From positions 1 through 5,706 of the forward strand of contig JAEWVL010000364.1 of the NCBI GenBank assembly GCA_023396665.1: 5,706 nt of DNA, given 5' to 3'. The notes under the pieces are model-generated. The model did no database searches. It was not told the origin of the DNA and saw nothing but the letters and a program-made list of their open reading frames with translations. A program made the translations under genes and the position numbers. Positions 1 to 5,706 of the stretch are shown here, in pieces. The stretch's first letter is position 1. Each line of letters opens with the position of its first letter. Source of the DNA: Spirochaetota bacterium (GTDB lineage Bacteria > Spirochaetota > UBA4802 > JAFGJZ01).

Positions 1-1
1 C

Positions 2-853
2 GAAACCGGTGCGGGACAGCACGGTGTCGCGACGGCAACCGTTTGCGCTCTCATGCAGATGCCCTGTGTTATCTATATGGGAGAGCTCGACATGCAGCGG
101 CAGGCACCCAACGTACAGCGAATGAAACTTCTCGGTGCCGAAGTCATTGCCGTCACCTCGGGTTCGAAGGTGCTCAAGGATGCGGTCAACGAAGCGCTCC
201 GTGACTGGGTAGGAAGCTGTCGTGACACACATTACATCCTGGGTTCGGTCAGCGGCGCACATCCTTTCCCTTTGATTGTGCGCGATTTTCAGTCGGTGAT
301 CGGCACTGAGGCACGCAGGCAGTTTCTTGATCGCTGCGGGCTGTTGCCCGATACGATCGTCGCCTGTGTCGGCGGAGGAAGCAATGCCGCCGGATTCTTT
401 TACCCCTTCATCAATGACCAATCGGTCGAGAAGATCGGTGTTGAAGCGGGTGGCAGATCGGCAAAAGAAGGCGAACACTGCATGACGCTCACCACGGGAG
501 AACCTGGTATCTTTCAGGGGGCACGATCGTATCTCTTGCAGGATCAGCAAGGCCAGGTGATCGAAGTCTATTCGATTTCGGCCGGACTCGATTATCCCGG
601 TGTCGGACCGGAACACTCGTTCTGGAAAGATTCGAAAGCGGCTGATTATGTCGCCTGTGACGACGCATCGGCACTGCGCGCCTGTCTCACTCTCTCACGA
701 AAAGAAGGTATCATTCCCGCGCTCGAGTCAAGCCATGCACTCGGTTACGTACTCGACAATCCGGCGCGATTCAAGGGAAAGCGCACGATTATCTGCCTTT
801 CGGGAAGAGGCGACAAGGATCTGGGCATCATTGCGAACGAGGTGAAACTATGA
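2..853 (+). CDS. trpB: Tryptophan synthase beta chain, TrpB (5'-truncated by window edge)
   Basis: TrpB is the pyridoxal-phosphate enzyme that condenses indole with L-serine to give L-tryptophan, as the beta subunit of the cytoplasmic alpha2-beta2 synthase. The frame is open from base 2 and ends at TGA 851-853, giving 283 visible residues. These align from the equivalent of E. coli residue 109 to the C-terminus, so about 108 N-terminal residues, including the PLP-binding lysine (K87), lie outside. Visible landmarks are ETGAGQHG at the very start (catalytic E109, H115), the ERQSPN-like segment with R141, the PLP-phosphate loop GGGSNA at 371-388, GLDYPGVGP with D305, ALESSHA with E350 (725-727), and LSGRGDKD with S377 (797-820). 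All key residues are present, so the enzyme should be active. It is the classical TrpB1 type. The internal ATG at 53 is not the start, because conserved sequence continues upstream of it. The 3' end overlaps trpA by 4 bases. Confidence 0.98.
   Translation, partial: ETGAGQHGVATATVCALMQMPCVIYMGELDMQRQAPNVQRMKLLGAEVIAVTSGSKVLKDAVNEALRDWVGSCRDTHYILGSVSGAHPFPLIVRDFQSVIGTEARRQFLDRCGLLPDTIVACVGGGSNAAGFFYPFINDQSVEKIGVEAGGRSAKEGEHCMTLTTGEPGIFQGARSYLLQDQQGQVIEVYSISAGLDYPGVGPEHSFWKDSKAADYVACDDASALRACLTLSRKEGIIPALESSHALGYVLDNPARFKGKRTIICLSGRGDKDLGIIANEVKL
839..844 (+). promoter_or_regulatory. Ribosome binding site for trpA inside the trpB 3' end
   Basis: GAGGTG lies 5 bases before the trpA ATG at 850 and inside the last codons of trpB. 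Together with the ATGA stop-start overlap it supports the chosen start and suggests translational coupling, which would keep TrpB and TrpA close to equal amounts. Confidence 0.75.
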
Positions 854-1584
854 AACACTATAACGGACTCTATCTAATGGGAAACTACCCCGACCGGGAA
901 ACCTTTGTCAAAGCGGCACTGCGAGGTCTGGACTATTTCGATTTTCTTGAAGTCGGCATACCCTTCTCGGATCCAGTAGCCGACGGTCCTGTCATCATGA
1001 GCGCGGGGCAGAAGGCGATCGCGAACGGAGAGAACCTTGAAACGATTCTTGAAAGCGTAAACATTATTCGCGGGAAAACAGGCCCCGAAAAAAAAATCTA
1101 CCTTATGCATTACGCGAACACGGCTCACAAACGCGGATACGCGGCATTCTGCAAAACCTGTGCCGAAAACGGCATTTCCGGGCTCATTGTGCCGGACTTA
1201 CCCTTCAAAGAATGCGGTGCACTTAAAAGCGAAGCGGAAACGTACGGTATGAACCTTATTCACTTCATCACCACAGAATCGGGCGATACGCAAATCGATG
1301 AACTCATAAAAAATGCGGGGGGATTCGTCTACGCCATATCCATGCGCGGCATCACCGGACAAAAACTGGAGTTCACCGATGAAATACGGGCGAAGGTGTC
1401 ACAGATCAAGTCGAAGGTCTCCTGCCCTGTCGTACTCGGCTTCGGCATCAAGGATGCTAACACCGCCAAAGCGGCTCTCGACTTTGCCGATGGGTTCATC
1501 ATGGGAACGCGCCCCGTCGAGCTTATTAGTGAAGGGTATGAGAGTTTCGACAAATTCATTGATGAAGTATCTAAAGTAGGATAA
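850..1584 (+). CDS. trpA: Tryptophan synthase alpha chain, TrpA (short form)
   Basis: TrpA cleaves indole-3-glycerol phosphate to indole and glyceraldehyde 3-phosphate and passes indole through a tunnel to TrpB. The 244-residue protein is a (beta/alpha)8 barrel. It carries LEVGIPFSDPVADGP at residues 33-47, with the catalytic pair E34 and D45 (E. coli E49 and D60); VPDLP at 114-118; loop 6 as YAISMRGITG at 161-170, with Y161 and T169 (E. coli Y175 and T183); and the phosphate-binding turns GFGI (197-200) and MGTRP (218-222). It is about 24 residues shorter than the 268-residue E. coli enzyme. The N-terminal helix that precedes the first barrel strand is missing and the C-terminus is also shorter. 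The phosphate turn reads GTR where E. coli has GSA. The start is fixed by the ATGA overlap with trpB and the upstream GAGGTG. There is no tryptophan codon in the gene, as in E. coli trpA. Identity is secure; the short form is the only unusual trait. Confidence 0.97.
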   Translation: MKHYNGLYLMGNYPDRETFVKAALRGLDYFDFLEVGIPFSDPVADGPVIMSAGQKAIANGENLETILESVNIIRGKTGPEKKIYLMHYANTAHKRGYAAFCKTCAENGISGLIVPDLPFKECGALKSEAETYGMNLIHFITTESGDTQIDELIKNAGGFVYAISMRGITGQKLEFTDEIRAKVSQIKSKVSCPVVLGFGIKDANTAKAALDFADGFIMGTRPVELISEGYESFDKFIDEVSKVG

Positions 1585-1619
1585 GGGAACCTCGAAAAAT
1601 TAACTCTGGATGTTCCCTT
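1583..1619. repeat. Inverted repeat overlapping the trpA stop codon
   Basis: AAGGGAAC (1583-1590) and GTTCCCTT (1612-1619) are perfect 8-base reverse complements around a 21-base loop. The left arm includes the last two bases of the trpA TAA. There is no T-run after it, so it is more likely an mRNA 3'-end stabilising stem, or part of a larger folded trailer, than an intrinsic terminator by itself. Confidence 0.45.
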
Positions 1620-1620
1620 G

Positions 1621-1694
1621 TGGTCACAAAGCGTGGAAAAACAGCATTTTCAATTTATTTCAAAATGCTTATGCTGTTTTATCAGAGGTGACCA
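1621..1694. repeat. Outer inverted repeat enclosing the putative trp terminator
   Basis: TGGTCAC (1621-1627) and GTGACCA (1688-1694) are perfect 7-base reverse complements that bracket the inner 10-base dyad at 1638-1680. Together they would form one long imperfect hairpin with internal bulges. The left arm is also the right half of a compact palindrome, TTGTG-GT-CACAA at 1618-1629. Confidence 0.45.
1638..1681 (+). terminator. Probable intrinsic terminator of the trpBA transcript
   Basis: AAAACAGCAT (1638-1647) pairs perfectly with ATGCTGTTTT (1671-1680). The stem is flanked by As on the left and Ts on the right, the arrangement of a bidirectional intrinsic terminator, about 55-95 bases after the trpA stop. 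Weak points are the 23-base loop, the low GC of the stem and a T-run of only four. A competing hairpin, AGCATTTT (1643-1650) with AAAATGCT (1662-1669), uses overlapping bases and has a tighter 11-base loop. Confidence 0.45.
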
Positions 1695-1726
1695 TAATAA
1701 ATTAATTCCACATTTCCGCGAAACAA

Positions 1727-1774
1727 GAAAGAAGTGTTCACGTGACAGGCGGCACTTCTTTCAGCAAATTTTTT
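1727..1774 (+). terminator. Second terminator-like hairpin with T-tract
   Basis: GAAAGAAGTG (1727-1736) and CACTTCTTTC (1753-1762) are perfect 10-base reverse complements with a 16-base loop. Six Ts follow at 1769-1774 after a short AGCAAA spacer. The loop contains an 8-base palindrome, TCACGTGA (1738-1745). The stem is only 40 percent GC and the T-run is offset by six bases, so termination would be imperfect. It may act as a back-up terminator for the trp operon. Confidence 0.45.
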
Positions 1775-1984
1775 ACGCCCGAAAGCATAGCTGCCCGTCT
1801 CAACATCCTTAATCGAGAATCAATGGGAAAGCCCGAATAAAGACAATGACGACGTATCCGATCCGGATCTAATTGGTTGCAGTTCCATATTAATACTGGA
1901 TTTAGTACTTGCCAAACAGCCGCACTCTTGTATTTAGCGATTTGCTGCGATGTTTCCGATGCCGATTTCCGGCTGACATTTTCG

Positions 1985-1994
1985 GCAATATTGC
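1985..1994. promoter_or_regulatory. Palindrome GCAATATTGC, possible operator in the activase leader
   Basis: GCAATATTGC is a perfect 10-base palindrome about 60 bases before the start codon of the giant gene, within the region where its promoter should lie. A dimeric regulator could bind here, but no regulator family is indicated and chance occurrence is quite possible. Confidence 0.2.
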
Positions 1995-2041
1995 GAGTCT
2001 ACTATGTAAGGGCTTTGCCAAAGATGAAGCCGTATTCATAC

Positions 2042-2046
2042 AGGAG
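2042..2046 (+). promoter_or_regulatory. Ribosome binding site of the giant activase gene
   Basis: AGGAG lies 6 bases before the ATG at 2053. It fixes the start: residues 1-8 lead directly into the first ATPase phosphate loop at residues 9-18, as expected for the intact N-terminus of this family. Confidence 0.8.
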
Positions 2047-2052
2047 TCGTTC

Positions 2053-5000
2053 ATGTCATCAAAAGTGATTTTAAGCGGTATCGACGTCGGATCAACAACG
2101 GTGAAAGTTGTTGCGATCGATGCGGAAACACGACAAATTCTTCACCGCAACTATCTGCGGCATAATGCGCACCCGGCATTGTGTCTGCAAAAGATACTCG
2201 GTGAATTGCAGGATATATTCTCGTCTGAAAAAGTCCGTATCGCCGTGTGCGGGTCGGGCGGCGCTCCTTTCGCTAAACGGCTCGCCCTGCCCTTCGTGCA
2301 GGAGGTTGTAGCCAATTCACTAGCCGTCAGACAGCTGTATCCGGACACGCGTGTTGCCATCGAACTCGGCGGTCAGGACGCAAAAATCATCTTTTTTGAA
2401 CACGATCTGCAAACAGGAAACCTCGTTGCCTCTGACATGCGAATGAACGGTTCCTGCGCCGGGGGAACGGGCGCCTTTCTCGACCAGATTGCGGAACTGC
2501 TCAATATTGACGTTACCCAGTTCAGCGATCTGGCTTCGCAGGGTACACAGGTTTACGAAATCAGCGGACGCTGCGGTGTCTTTGCGAAAACAGATATACA
2601 ACCCCTTCTCAACCAGGGGGTAAGCCGGGCGGATATCGCCCTGTCGAGCCTGCATGCTGTTGCAAAACAGACAATCGGCGGTCTTGCGCAAGGCATGGAA
2701 ATACACCCCCCTGTCATATTCGAGGGGGGTCCTCTCACCTTCAACATGATGCTGGCAGAAGTCTTCAGGGAGCGTCTCGGTTTTTCGGGACAGCAGGCGA
2801 TTCTTCCCGAAAATGCGGAAACTCTGGTGGCACTCGGTGCCGCTCTTTCGCTGACAAATCTTTTCGGTGAAGATGAAGGGATTATCGATTTTCAGAAACT
2901 CTCCATACTTGACAAACCCGTACGCGAGAGTGAAGAAAACACCTCCATGCAAATACCCGCGGCAAAAGACGGTCTGTTTGCAACTGATGAAGAGAAAAGA
3001 CTATTCCTTGAAGCGCATCCTATCGACCTTGGTGATCCCCCCCTGCCCGCTGATAAAAAGGAAATATGCGTCTGGATCGGCATCGATTCCGGATCAACAA
3101 CGACGAAATTCGCACTGATCGATGAAGAGGGGAATCTTGTCGCATCCTATTACGCTCCCAACATGGGCGATCCCCTGCGGGTATTGCGCGAAAGCCTTTG
3201 TGAACTTGAAAGCCGAATCAGCGCACAGGGAATACAACTGAGCGTGCTCGGCGTGGGATCAACCGGCTACGGTGAACTGCTCGTTGCAAAGGCGCTGGGT
3301 GCCGACCATCACATGGTCGAAACCGTCGCTCATGCGCGTGCCGCCCGCGAGCTTGTACCCGATGTCTCATTCATACTCGACATCGGCGGTCAGGACATGA
3401 AGGCGATCGGCATACAGGACGGAGTCGTTAACGGCATCATCCTCAACGAGGCATGCAGCTCGGGATGCGGATCGTTCATAGAAACCTACGCGCAAAGTCT
3501 TGGCATACCGGTCTCACAGGTGGCCGAACGGGCTTTCATGTCAAAACAACCGAGCCGCCTCGGATCACGCTGTACCGTATTCATGAACAGCTCGATTATC
3601 ACCGAGCAGCGTGACGGAAAAAGTCCTGAAGATATCATGGCGGGGCTGTGCCTTTCCGTCATTGAGAACGTTTTCACAAAGGTGGTCAGATTCAGAAACC
3701 TCGCACAGATGGGGGAACGGGTTGTCGTTCAGGGCGGTACCTTTCGCAATGATGCGGTACTGAGGGCATTCGAACTTTTTACCGGTATAAGGCCGCATCG
3801 TCCCAAACGGCCCGGCCTTATGGGCGCAATCGGCATCGCACTGCTCACCCGTGACCGCAATAATGCAGCCGCTCCGGCCCCGCAATCGCAATGGATTGGC
3901 TGGAACGAACTGAAAAAACTGAAATGGGATATCACTCCGGGACAGCTGTGCAATTTCTGTTCTAACAACTGCAACCGTACCGTCGTTCGCTTCGCAAACG
4001 GAAAAGTTCATGTTACCGGAAACCGCTGTGAACGCGGTGAAATTATCGAAGACAGAAGCGACCCCGAGAAAATCAGGGAAGAGCTTGCACGCATTCAATC
4101 GCGTATCAACGCCATCGCTGATATTCTCAAGGATCAGCCCACACTCCTTTTCCGGAGCACCGGCAACAGGCGCAACCTGCGCGCACGTCATCTTGTTCCC
4201 TCTTTCAAGGGAGGGCTGCGCATCGGCATCCCTCGGGTACTCGAATTCTGGTCGAGCTTCCCCTTCTGGGAGGCTTTCTTCACTTCTCTCGGGCACGAGG
4301 TTGTGCTGAGTCGTCCGAGTAACTACAAGCTCTTCGAACGGGGACTCAAGTCGGTTCCGAGCGATACCATCTGTTTTCCCGCAAAGCTGGCACACGGACA
4401 CATAATGGATCTGGCAGACAAGAAAGTCGATCGCATCTTTTTCCCGATAATGATGGCCATACCAAGCGAGCACGAAAAAGAAAAAGCGATAGAAGTATGC
4501 CCGGTCGTTCAGGGATACCCCATGGTAGTGAAAGAGCAGGATAATCCTGAAGAAAAATACGGTATCCCCCTTGATCAACCGGTATTTCACTGGCATACAA
4601 AACTGATGCGCCGTAATCAAAGCATCCGGTGGTTTCAGCAAAACTGGAAGCTGGCTCCGATAGATGTATCCCGTGCGGTAAGCATGGGCGAACGCGCACT
4701 GAACACCTACTGGCATGATCTGGAACAACGCGGTCGTGATGTGCTGAAAAATCTCAAGGACGATGATCAGTTTGCGGTAGTCATCGCGGGTCGTCCCTAC
4801 CATGCCGACCCGCTTATCAATCACGCAATTTCATCGCACTTCAGCGCGATGGGAATACCGGTACTCTCCGTAGAGTCTCTGCCCGGCATTCACAAGGAAA
4901 AACTCAATCCTCTCACAAGAATAGAGGTTACCAACTCATACCACAGCAGGCTTCTTTCTGCCGCGCTGATCGTGGCGCAGCACCCCAAGCTGCAGCTCGC

Positions 5001-5706
5001 CCAGATCGTGAGCTTCGGCTGCGGCCATGACGCTATTTTGACCGATGAGGTTGCCCGTATTCTTCGCGAAAAGGGGGATAAGGAACTGCTCGTCGTAAAA
5101 CTGGACGAAGGCGAAGTGAAAGGCCCTCTCGGCATTCGGGTAAAGAGCTTCATCGAAACCGTCAGAACGCGAATGCTGGATAAGGCGCAGCATAAAAAGG
5201 GTACGGTATCCATACCTTTTCCTCAAATTTTCACCAAAGATGACGCGAAACGCCGAACAATACTGATTCCCAATCTCAATCACGGGTTTGCCATTCTCGC
5301 AGCGGCCGTTCTTCGCAACCTGGGTTACAAAACGCAAGCGCTTCCCATCGCCGACAGACTTGCCGTCGAACTCGGCAAGCGCTACGTACACAACGATATC
5401 TGTTATCCGGCACAGATCAATATCGGAGAGTGCCTCTCATGGTTGAAACTGCATCCCGATTATCCACGTGACAATGTTGCGATCGCTCTTGCGAAAAACT
5501 GCGGAAATTGCCGTGCAGGTCAGTACTCGGCACTGGCACGACGCGCTCTTGACGAAGCCGGTTACTGTGATATCCCCATCGTAACAACCGGTGACGATAC
5601 GAAGATGATGCATCCTGGCTTTCGCCCCGGACTGGGTTTCCGTTTTCCGATGGTCTGGGGTATCGCCCTGCTCGACAAACTTGAGACCATGGTGCGTGCG
5701 ATTCGC
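2053..5706 (+). CDS. Giant acyl-CoA dehydratase activase-type protein: two BadF/BcrA-type ATPase domains plus DUF2229-like modules (3' end outside window)
   Basis: The frame is open for 1218 codons to the last base. ATPase domain 1 (about 6-272) has GIDVGSTTVK (9-18), ELGGQDAK (104-111) and FEGGP (223-227), with cluster cysteines C135 (NGSCAGGTG) and C174 (GRCGVFAK). After a variable linker, domain 2 (about 339-602) repeats the plan: GIDSGSTTTK (343-352), DIGGQDMK (443-450), QGGTF (560-564), C468 and C507. Such domains (HgdC, BcrA/D) bind ATP, share one [4Fe-4S] cluster across a dimer and inject low-potential electrons into a partner. Residues 617-665 form a cysteine linker (C633, C636, C640, C659). 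A DUF2229-like module starts at IGIPRVLEF (724-732), with C774 in DTICFPAK, GRPYHADP (913-920) and C990 in SFGCGHDA. A related module follows from about 1068, with C1117 in NDICYPAQ and C1150/C1153 in KNCGNC. Family members I recall are about 1400 residues, so perhaps 200 residues are missing. The substrate is unknown; it is probably cytoplasmic, as no signal peptide or membrane segment is visible. Confidence 0.95.
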   Translation, partial: MSSKVILSGIDVGSTTVKVVAIDAETRQILHRNYLRHNAHPALCLQKILGELQDIFSSEKVRIAVCGSGGAPFAKRLALPFVQEVVANSLAVRQLYPDTRVAIELGGQDAKIIFFEHDLQTGNLVASDMRMNGSCAGGTGAFLDQIAELLNIDVTQFSDLASQGTQVYEISGRCGVFAKTDIQPLLNQGVSRADIALSSLHAVAKQTIGGLAQGMEIHPPVIFEGGPLTFNMMLAEVFRERLGFSGQQAILPENAETLVALGAALSLTNLFGEDEGIIDFQKLSILDKPVRESEENTSMQIPAAKDGLFATDEEKRLFLEAHPIDLGDPPLPADKKEICVWIGIDSGSTTTKFALIDEEGNLVASYYAPNMGDPLRVLRESLCELESRISAQGIQLSVLGVGSTGYGELLVAKALGADHHMVETVAHARAARELVPDVSFILDIGGQDMKAIGIQDGVVNGIILNEACSSGCGSFIETYAQSLGIPVSQVAERAFMSKQPSRLGSRCTVFMNSSIITEQRDGKSPEDIMAGLCLSVIENVFTKVVRFRNLAQMGERVVVQGGTFRNDAVLRAFELFTGIRPHRPKRPGLMGAIGIALLTRDRNNAAAPAPQSQWIGWNELKKLKWDITPGQLCNFCSNNCNRTVVRFANGKVHVTGNRCERGEIIEDRSDPEKIREELARIQSRINAIADILKDQPTLLFRSTGNRRNLRARHLVPSFKGGLRIGIPRVLEFWSSFPFWEAFFTSLGHEVVLSRPSNYKLFERGLKSVPSDTICFPAKLAHGHIMDLADKKVDRIFFPIMMAIPSEHEKEKAIEVCPVVQGYPMVVKEQDNPEEKYGIPLDQPVFHWHTKLMRRNQSIRWFQQNWKLAPIDVSRAVSMGERALNTYWHDLEQRGRDVLKNLKDDDQFAVVIAGRPYHADPLINHAISSHFSAMGIPVLSVESLPGIHKEKLNPLTRIEVTNSYHSRLLSAALIVAQHPKLQLAQIVSFGCGHDAILTDEVARILREKGDKELLVVKLDEGEVKGPLGIRVKSFIETVRTRMLDKAQHKKGTVSIPFPQIFTKDDAKRRTILIPNLNHGFAILAAAVLRNLGYKTQALPIADRLAVELGKRYVHNDICYPAQINIGECLSWLKLHPDYPRDNVAIALAKNCGNCRAGQYSALARRALDEAGYCDIPIVTTGDDTKMMHPGFRPGLGFRFPMVWGIALLDKLETMVRAIR

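Larger units (their letters stand above)
1585..2052. other. Gene-free intergenic region between trpA and the giant activase gene
   Basis: These 468 bases have no recognisable protein or RNA gene. The short frames present (for example 1618-1812 and 1877-2068) match nothing I recognise and lack good ribosome binding sites. The left part (to about 1775) is AT-rich and packed with inverted repeats that look like the end of the trp transcript. The right part is the leader of the next gene. It holds several short palindromes, a small GGCTT/AAGCC dyad at 2011-2031 and a strong AGGAG. I could not find a promoter with both boxes well matched and correctly spaced. Confidence 0.7.

Noticed and set aside
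1618..1629. TTGTGGTCACAA as a CRP/FNR-like operator
   Set aside because: It lacks the six-base spacer of a TGTGA-N6-TCACA site and lies downstream of trpA, not near a promoter; it is better explained as part of the dyad cluster.
1618..1812. 64-codon + strand frame after trpA
   Set aside because: It runs through three hairpin arms, has no ribosome binding site and its cysteine- and histidine-rich translation resembles no family I know.
1973..2005. Possible sigma-70 promoter: CTGACA (1973-1978) with TACTAT (2000-2005)
   Set aside because: The spacer is 21 bases instead of 16-18 and the -10 matches only four of six positions. No better pair was found, so no promoter is annotated.
1877..2068. 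63-codon + strand frame overlapping the start of the giant gene
   Set aside because: It has no ribosome binding site, lies out of frame with the well-supported start at 2053 and has no recognisable sequence.
2320..2952. Minus-strand frame of 210 codons over ATPase domain 1
   Set aside because: It is antisense to residues carrying the second phosphate motif and cluster cysteines of the + strand protein, with no own ribosome site or recognisable product.
3565..4824. Open frame of 419 codons on the minus strand, antisense to the giant gene
   Set aside because: It lies wholly inside a strongly conserved + strand coding region. Its translation has no recognisable domain and is a by-product of codon bias on the opposite strand.
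4936..5391. Minus-strand frame of 151 codons over the C-terminal modules
   Set aside because: Shadow of the conserved + strand frame; no motif or initiation signal.
2053..5706. A functional link between the giant activase and tryptophan synthesis
   Set aside because: The genes are separated by about 470 bases with terminator-like hairpins, and the protein family has no known step in tryptophan metabolism. Adjacency alone does not support a shared role.

Overview
The window holds the 3' end of a tryptophan-synthase operon (trpB then trpA), a gene-free stretch of about 470 bases rich in inverted repeats, and the 5' 3.65 kb of one very large gene that runs off the right edge. All three genes are on the + strand.

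Region by region: bases 2-853 are the C-terminal 283 residues of TrpB, starting exactly at the catalytic glutamate motif. TrpA (850-1584) overlaps its stop codon in an ATGA junction, so the pair is co-transcribed and probably translationally coupled. Bases 1585-2052 contain no convincing gene. The first half (1583-1774) is a cluster of dyads, including terminator-like hairpins that probably end the trp transcript; the second half is the leader of the next gene. From 2053 an uninterrupted frame of 1218 codons reaches the last base. It encodes a giant protein of the 2-hydroxyacyl-CoA dehydratase activase type: two tandem BadF/BadG/BcrA/BcrD-type ATPase domains, a cysteine-rich linker, a DUF2229-like module and the beginning of a second, related module. 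No stop codon lies inside the window.

How the genes work together: TrpB and TrpA form the channelled tryptophan synthase complex (indole-3-glycerol phosphate plus serine to tryptophan). The giant protein has no visible biochemical link to tryptophan synthesis and is separated from it by probable terminators and its own strong ribosome binding site. By family it should be an ATP-driven, iron-sulphur-dependent electron-transfer protein. The substrate of these giant forms is not known to me.

Organism: oxygen-sensitive activase proteins of this kind are typical of anaerobes (Bacillota, Spirochaetota, Desulfobacterota and others). The GC content looks close to 50 percent and TrpA is a short form lacking the usual N-terminal helix. 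I lean towards an anaerobic spirochaete or similar bacterium, but this is a weak inference. No RNA genes, mobile elements or CRISPR arrays were seen.
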